A stretch of DNA of 24,200 bases from contig CAZPUJ010000515.1 in assembly GCA_964589725.1 (NCBI GenBank), positions 1 through 24,200 of the forward strand, written 5' to 3'. A model generated the notes under the pieces. It made no database searches. It was not told the DNA's origin and was given only the letters and a program-made list of their open reading frames with translations. The position numbers and the translations under genes are program-made. Positions 21,108-24,200 of the stretch are shown here, piece after piece (the stretch's first letter is position 1; each line of letters starts with the position of its first letter). This stretch comes from CAYSHJ01 sp964589725. GTDB taxonomy: Bacteria > Planctomycetota > Planctomycetia > Planctomycetales > Planctomycetaceae.

Positions 21108-21914
21108 TCACTTCCTCACTTCCTCACTTCTTCCGCAATACCCTCGATCGAGATGCACGTAACCGCCATCAACGTGAATGAGTTGGCCGGTCGTGTGGCT
21201 CGATCGGGGAGACAACAGGAAGGCAACCATATTGGCGATTTCCTCGCACGTCGTCATGCGATGGCCCAACGGAATCCGGGATTCGATCTGCCGCCGAGTT
21301 TCTTCCGGGTTCGGAACGGTGCTCAGCCAAGTTGCGTACATCGGCGTCCAACACTCGGCGACGATCACGGCGTTGACGCGAATCTCGTACTTGGCGAGTT
21401 CGACAGCCCACTCGCGAGTCAGCGCGTTGCGTCCGCCATTCGCCGCCGCATAGGCCGACGTCCCGCCTTGTCCAGTCTCGGCAACCTTCGAGCCGATGTT
21501 GACGATCGCGCCCCGCGACTTCTTCAACTCCGGCAACGCGAAGTGCGCGAGTTCGTAGTAATGAATCAGGTTCTTCCGCAGCGACGCGAGGAACCGTTCG
21601 GTGTCGCCGTGCTCGAGGTTCACTCCGTCGTTGATGCCAGCGTTGTTGACCAGTCCGTCGATGCGACCGAATTTCAACACAGCCTGCGCGACTGCTCGGC
21701 AGCAATCGTCGGTCTGAGTTAACTCCGTAACCAAGTGCCAAGCGTGACCGCCGCCAGAACTTATGCTTTGCACGACCGAGTTGTTGTCCTTCTCGTTTCG
21801 ACCAAGGATCACCGGAATCGCCCCCTCGCTGGCGAGCACTCGGGCAATCCCTTCGCCGATCCCTTTGGCACCGCCGCTGACCAAAATGATCTTGTCGGAC
21901 AAATCCAGTTCCAT
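21108..21914 (-). CDS. SDR oxidoreductase, L-fucose-dehydrogenase-like, with YxxxN in place of YxxxK
   Basis: A 268-aa short-chain dehydrogenase: SGGAKGIGEG (residues 13-22), DGLVNNAGINDG, IVNIGSK (Ser142), TSAYAAANGGRNALTREWA, RVNAVIVAECWTPMYATWL, RIPLGHRMTTCEEIANMVAFLLSP and HTTGQLIHVDGGYVHLDRGY. The C-terminal half resembles L-fucose dehydrogenases. The catalytic Tyr155 is present but the Lys expected at 159 is Asn (codon AAT). ATG 21914 is chosen because the long upstream extension to 22355 overlaps a membrane-protein gene and is not protein-like. The stop lies in three tandem copies of CTCACTTC (21107-21130). It is probably co-transcribed with the membrane gene 50 bases upstream; substrate unproven. 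Confidence 0.88.
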   Translation of the reverse strand: MELDLSDKIILVSGGAKGIGEGIARVLASEGAIPVILGRNEKDNNSVVQSISSGGGHAWHLVTELTQTDDCCRAVAQAVLKFGRIDGLVNNAGINDGVNLEHGDTERFLASLRKNLIHYYELAHFALPELKKSRGAIVNIGSKVAETGQGGTSAYAAANGGRNALTREWAVELAKYEIRVNAVIVAECWTPMYATWLSTVPNPEETRRQIESRIPLGHRMTTCEEIANMVAFLLSPRSSHTTGQLIHVDGGYVHLDRGYCGRSEEVRK

Positions 21915-21964
21915 CGTATGTGTCTCGTGAAGGGTGTTATCGCAGGGCGAGACGATCGCGGCCG

Positions 21965-22408
21965 TTATCGACGCCGGCCCTTCGATTTCTCTGAGTACAA
22001 AATGGAACCAGCCGCGCCAACAGCCGCCACGGCCTCGACGATGAAGTGCGTGTAGTGCGGAGTGCCTTGGGAAAGATGCACGAGCACATGAATGTTGAGA
22101 GAAATAAGACTCCAGAGGACAGCCAGAACGATGGCTGTTGCGAGACAGCATCGCGGTGCCGTCTTGGCTCCCGCGATGACAAAGACCGCCCCCATGAGAA
22201 TGCGAAATATCCAGGGAAGGTAGATGCGGTAAAAGTCCGATGCGGGCATCGCCGAAGACCCGGGGAGCTGAGCGACTGCGGGCGGCATCACGAAGCCAGC
22301 GATGCTGCGAAACGCGAAAACGACGAACACCGCCGCCGCCGGGACGCAGATCCACCGCAGCAGTTCGGTGCTCTTTTCTTTTCCGGTCAGCTCAGAGAAC
22401 GATTTCAT
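21965..22408 (-). CDS. Four-helix integral membrane protein of unknown function
   Basis: A 147-aa protein with four hydrophobic segments: about residues 18-42 (RWICVPAAAVFVVFAFRSIA), 62-82 (YLPWIFRILMGAVFVIAG), 86-110 (CLATAIVLAVLWSLISLNIHVLV) and 118-136 (THFIVEAVAAVGAAGSILY), with a basic tail KSKGRRR. The pattern resembles small DoxX-like or VanZ-like membrane proteins, but I cannot assign it. ATG 22408 has only a weak GGGA upstream. It lies 50 bases before the SDR gene on the same strand. Confidence 0.72.
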   Translation of the reverse strand: MKSFSELTGKEKSTELLRWICVPAAAVFVVFAFRSIAGFVMPPAVAQLPGSSAMPASDFYRIYLPWIFRILMGAVFVIAGAKTAPRCCLATAIVLAVLWSLISLNIHVLVHLSQGTPHYTHFIVEAVAAVGAAGSILYSEKSKGRRR

Positions 22409-22485
22409 GGCCCGGTTCCCAAGGACAAGGACACCTGCTGGCTGATTCAGGGGTGGAAAAGGAAAGATTTCAGGATTCGAAACCG

Positions 22486-22893
22486 CTAATCGGTTCCCGA
22501 CGACTTCCTTTGTTTTCTGCCCTTTGTTTTCCCCGCAGACGCACTGGCCGCGACGATGGCCTTCTCAATCGAAGGGTAGGTTGCGCGCACCCCCTGCAAC
22601 AACAACTCTGCCAATCCATCCAAATCTCTCTGTCCGAGGTCCACTAAACAATAAGAACCGCCGGTCCAGATATTTTCCCAGGAACTCCAACTCTTTTGAT
22701 CGCCGCTCCTCAGCGACCGACAGAGTCCCATATCGATGACTCGCTGCCGACCACGTGCAGATTCACACCATGCCATGAGGCGCAAAGAGAATTCGCTCCC
22801 AGAATCGGGATTCCGATCGCGACAATGGAGAGCATGTAGTAAAGGTAAAAACCAAATTGACCGGTGAGCTCGGCAAGCCTTCCCCCGCAGCAC
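22486..22893 (-). pseudogene. C-terminal part of the PD-(D/E)XK protein in a second frame
   Basis: The frame gives SGSEFSLRLMAWCESARG, IDMGLCRSLRSGDQKSWSSWENIWTGGSY, CLVDLGQRDLDGLAELLLQG and RATYPSIEKAIVAA with a basic end KTKGRKQRKS. This is convincingly protein-like but has no credible start of its own. It overlaps the end of the upstream nuclease-like frame (22710-22893), so it is probably the original C-terminus, displaced by a frameshift in the overlap. A separate small gene is less likely. Confidence 0.55.
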
Positions 22894-23783
22894 ACCTTGA
22901 TCTCATGCGGGTTCGCGCTTCGGTGGGGATAATAGCTGACGCTGTCGTCGTCCAATTGCATTCCAACGGCATTGATCCCTTGCTCAATTCGCTGCCGCAA
23001 GCCTGCCTCCAGTTGCTTTCGCGGTGTGGGTACGCATTCCGCTATGAGACGCAGCGCCGTTCGATGATCGGGATCAATCCACAATCGACTTATGAGAGCG
23101 GCGGCATCGGTTTTCATTTTGTCTTCTCCGAGGACTTCAGTTTCGATTTCCCGGCTCAGGCTTTCCAAGAGAACTCCGACCTGAGGAGCAGCACTTGTTG
23201 CAAGCTGTCGACACATTCCGACCATCGTTTTGTAAGAAGCTGGCAAGTAGGGACACTCCGCGATGGCACTCGCCGTTCGCGCCTCCCGTCTGTCGGGAGT
23301 CAGGTACACGATTAGACGGTGAATTCCCTTTCGGAAGACTTCGGACAGCGCCGCCTGATAGTCAGAGATTTGGGCTGGCTGTTCTGGACTGCCAAGCTTG
23401 TTCTCGATTCCGATGACGGCAACTACGCGGTACTGGGAATCGAGAATCCGAACAAGGATGTCGATGCGCCGGCCTTTAGGAGTGACATATTCAACGGACA
23501 CTCTCACCACAAATCCCTCTGGGAAATCCGAAACGAATGCTGGGATCACGGAATTGTTTTCACGCACTTCGGCAGCCACCAGACCCATCCATTCGCGCAG
23601 GCCAGCGGTTCCCAGTGCATGTGGTAACGTCGAGTCCAGTATGCCCGCAAACATTCGCGACCAAGCCGGCTCTCGATGGGCATCATCCAAGATGCAAAAG
23701 AAATTGAATTCCGGCGTTAGCTTCTGAAGCGTCCGATACTCGTCGCTCAAGATCAGGCGACCGATGGCGTCTGAGTCTGTCAT
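22710..23783 (-). CDS. PD-(D/E)XK nuclease-superfamily protein, probably frameshifted near the C-terminus
   Basis: The product has a recognisable PD-(D/E)XK core: YVTPKGRRIDILVRILDSQYRVVAVIGIENKLGSPEQPAQ, with Asp in RID and Glu-x-Lys in IENKLG, then QISDYQAAL and HRLIVYLTPDRREA. This is the PDDEXK_4-like layout seen in standalone proteins linked to defence or DNA repair, though their functions are mostly unknown. The start is taken at ATG 23783 (MTDSDAIGRLILSDEYRTLQ); the frame opens to 23846. The last 50 or so residues (ANSLCASWHGVNLHVVGS to the stop) are less convincing than the overlapping second frame, so the native protein probably ran to 22486 and had about 430 residues. No partner gene is obvious. 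Confidence 0.78.
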   Translation of the reverse strand: MTDSDAIGRLILSDEYRTLQKLTPEFNFFCILDDAHREPAWSRMFAGILDSTLPHALGTAGLREWMGLVAAEVRENNSVIPAFVSDFPEGFVVRVSVEYVTPKGRRIDILVRILDSQYRVVAVIGIENKLGSPEQPAQISDYQAALSEVFRKGIHRLIVYLTPDRREARTASAIAECPYLPASYKTMVGMCRQLATSAAPQVGVLLESLSREIETEVLGEDKMKTDAAALISRLWIDPDHRTALRLIAECVPTPRKQLEAGLRQRIEQGINAVGMQLDDDSVSYYPHRSANPHEIKVCCGGRLAELTGQFGFYLYYMLSIVAIGIPILGANSLCASWHGVNLHVVGSESSIWDSVGR

Positions 23784-24200
23784 GGTCTTCGATATCAAAG
23801 CGATCGACCTTATTACGCCGAACAGCGAAGTCAGCCGCGCAGCCATTGACGATAAAGACAGGCGAGACGATGTGCGAACCAGCGGATCAAACTACCGCTG
23901 AACGAACAGATTACCAAGAGGCCTATGAACGATTTTGGCAAGTTCCGTTGGTGATAAGCGGTATGCGAAAGTCGGTCCTCGGGGCGCGACAAAGAATCCT
24001 GGCAACGTCGCCCCTCACAGAACTGCGGTTCCATCCCGTATGGGATGGCAGCCATTAGCCACGGCTGGCTAATTCTTCAATCTGCGTCTGGATTCAAATA
24101 CAAGCCCGAAGCGCAAGCGAGAGATTTCTGCGGCTTTCTCTCGCTTGCGCTTCGGGCTTGTATGACTGCACAGACCACCTAACCGGAGCAATTAGCCGGC
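23784..24200. other. Gene-free end of the window with hairpins
   Basis: No gene is convincingly supported here. A plus-strand frame at 23870-24058 (MCEPADQTTAERTDYQEAYER onwards, 63 aa) has an AGG-type site nearby but no recognisable domain, and a minus frame covers the same bases. The right half holds three consecutive hairpins, described separately. Confidence 0.5.
24031..24197. repeat. Hairpin cluster with a perfect 27-bp inverted repeat
   Basis: Three structures follow each other. CCATCCC/GGGATGG at 24031-24048 has a 4-base loop. ATTAGCC/GGCTAAT at 24054-24073 has a 6-base loop. A perfect 27-bp inverted repeat occupies 24098-24124 and 24137-24163 (ATACAAGCCCGAAGCGC onwards) with a 12-base loop. 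GGCTAATT at 24067 and AATTAGCC at 24190 frame the long hairpin as an outer 8-bp inverted repeat, so the element may be about 131 bp. It may continue past the window. Confidence 0.85.

Noticed and set aside
21107..21130. Three tandem copies of CTCACTTC
   Set aside because: Only 24 bp, at the 3' end of the SDR gene. It may be a slippage tract but gives no evidence of function.
21915..22355. N-terminal extension of the SDR frame to 22355
   Set aside because: It overlaps a membrane-protein gene in another frame and is low-complexity Arg/His/Ser sequence; the Rossmann start fits ATG 21914.
23870..24058. 63-aa plus-strand frame near the window end
   Set aside because: Plausible start but no recognisable domain, an overlapping frame on the other strand, and an end that runs into hairpins. 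Not enough to call a gene.
1..24200. CRISPR array, tRNA, rRNA, prophage or intact transposase
   Set aside because: No regularly spaced direct repeats, cloverleaf, rRNA-like stretch or transposase motifs were seen on either strand. The repeats present are palindromic and unevenly placed.

Overview
The window looks like a chromosomal segment of a planctomycete (Planctomycetota). The evidence is four DUF1501 genes with Tat-type N-termini (one broken), a secreted sulfatase locus, a generally GC-rich composition, and many short palindromic elements in gaps and even inside a gene. No rRNA, tRNA, CRISPR array, integrase or intact insertion sequence was recognised.

Layout. 1-1156 (-): bioA, 3' end outside the window, carrying an in-frame 142-bp palindromic element. 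1264-2330 (-): a DUF1501 gene cut short and joined to a fragment of a TolB-like beta-propeller gene. 2700-5017 (+): a strong terminator-like hairpin, a small membrane protein and an ABC-F ATPase. 5104-6923: a compact PvuII-type restriction-modification system with the classical arrangement (R and controller C on -, methyltransferase M divergent on +). 7182-8660 (-): an intact DUF1501 gene. 8696-10390 (-): an unrecognised, possibly HEAT-like protein. 10620-11499 (-): a Uma2-family nuclease-like gene followed by an antitoxin-like gene. 11827-14148 (+): a three-gene operon of VOC protein, SDR oxidoreductase and phytanoyl-CoA-dioxygenase-like enzyme. 14215-17849 (-): a DsrE-like gene with an in-frame TGA, then two DUF1501 genes. 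18251-20915 (-): a mosaic of sulfatase fragment, complete sulfatase and RidA domains, with a frameshift. 20974-24200: a possible peptidase remnant, an SDR of the L-fucose-dehydrogenase type with Asn at the catalytic Lys position, a small membrane protein, a PD-(D/E)XK protein with a shifted C-terminus, and a set of hairpins.

The two strongest observations are these. First, the DsrE-like gene has TGA exactly where a redox Cys would be expected (TGA-Pro-Ser-Cys) and 38 further sense codons of protein-like sequence beyond it, which suggests a selenoprotein. Second, the bioA reading frame runs straight through a palindromic repeat, adding about 48 residues, as Rickettsia palindromic elements do. 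Related palindromes lie directly at or after the stop codons of five other genes, so these elements may act as 3'-end structures or have a target preference for gene ends.

Several loci (DUF1501/TolB, sulfatase/sulfatase/RidA, possible S9 peptidase remnant, PD-(D/E)XK) show joined gene pieces or shifted frames. This suggests an accessory region shaped by deletions, although assembly or base-calling errors cannot be excluded from the sequence alone.
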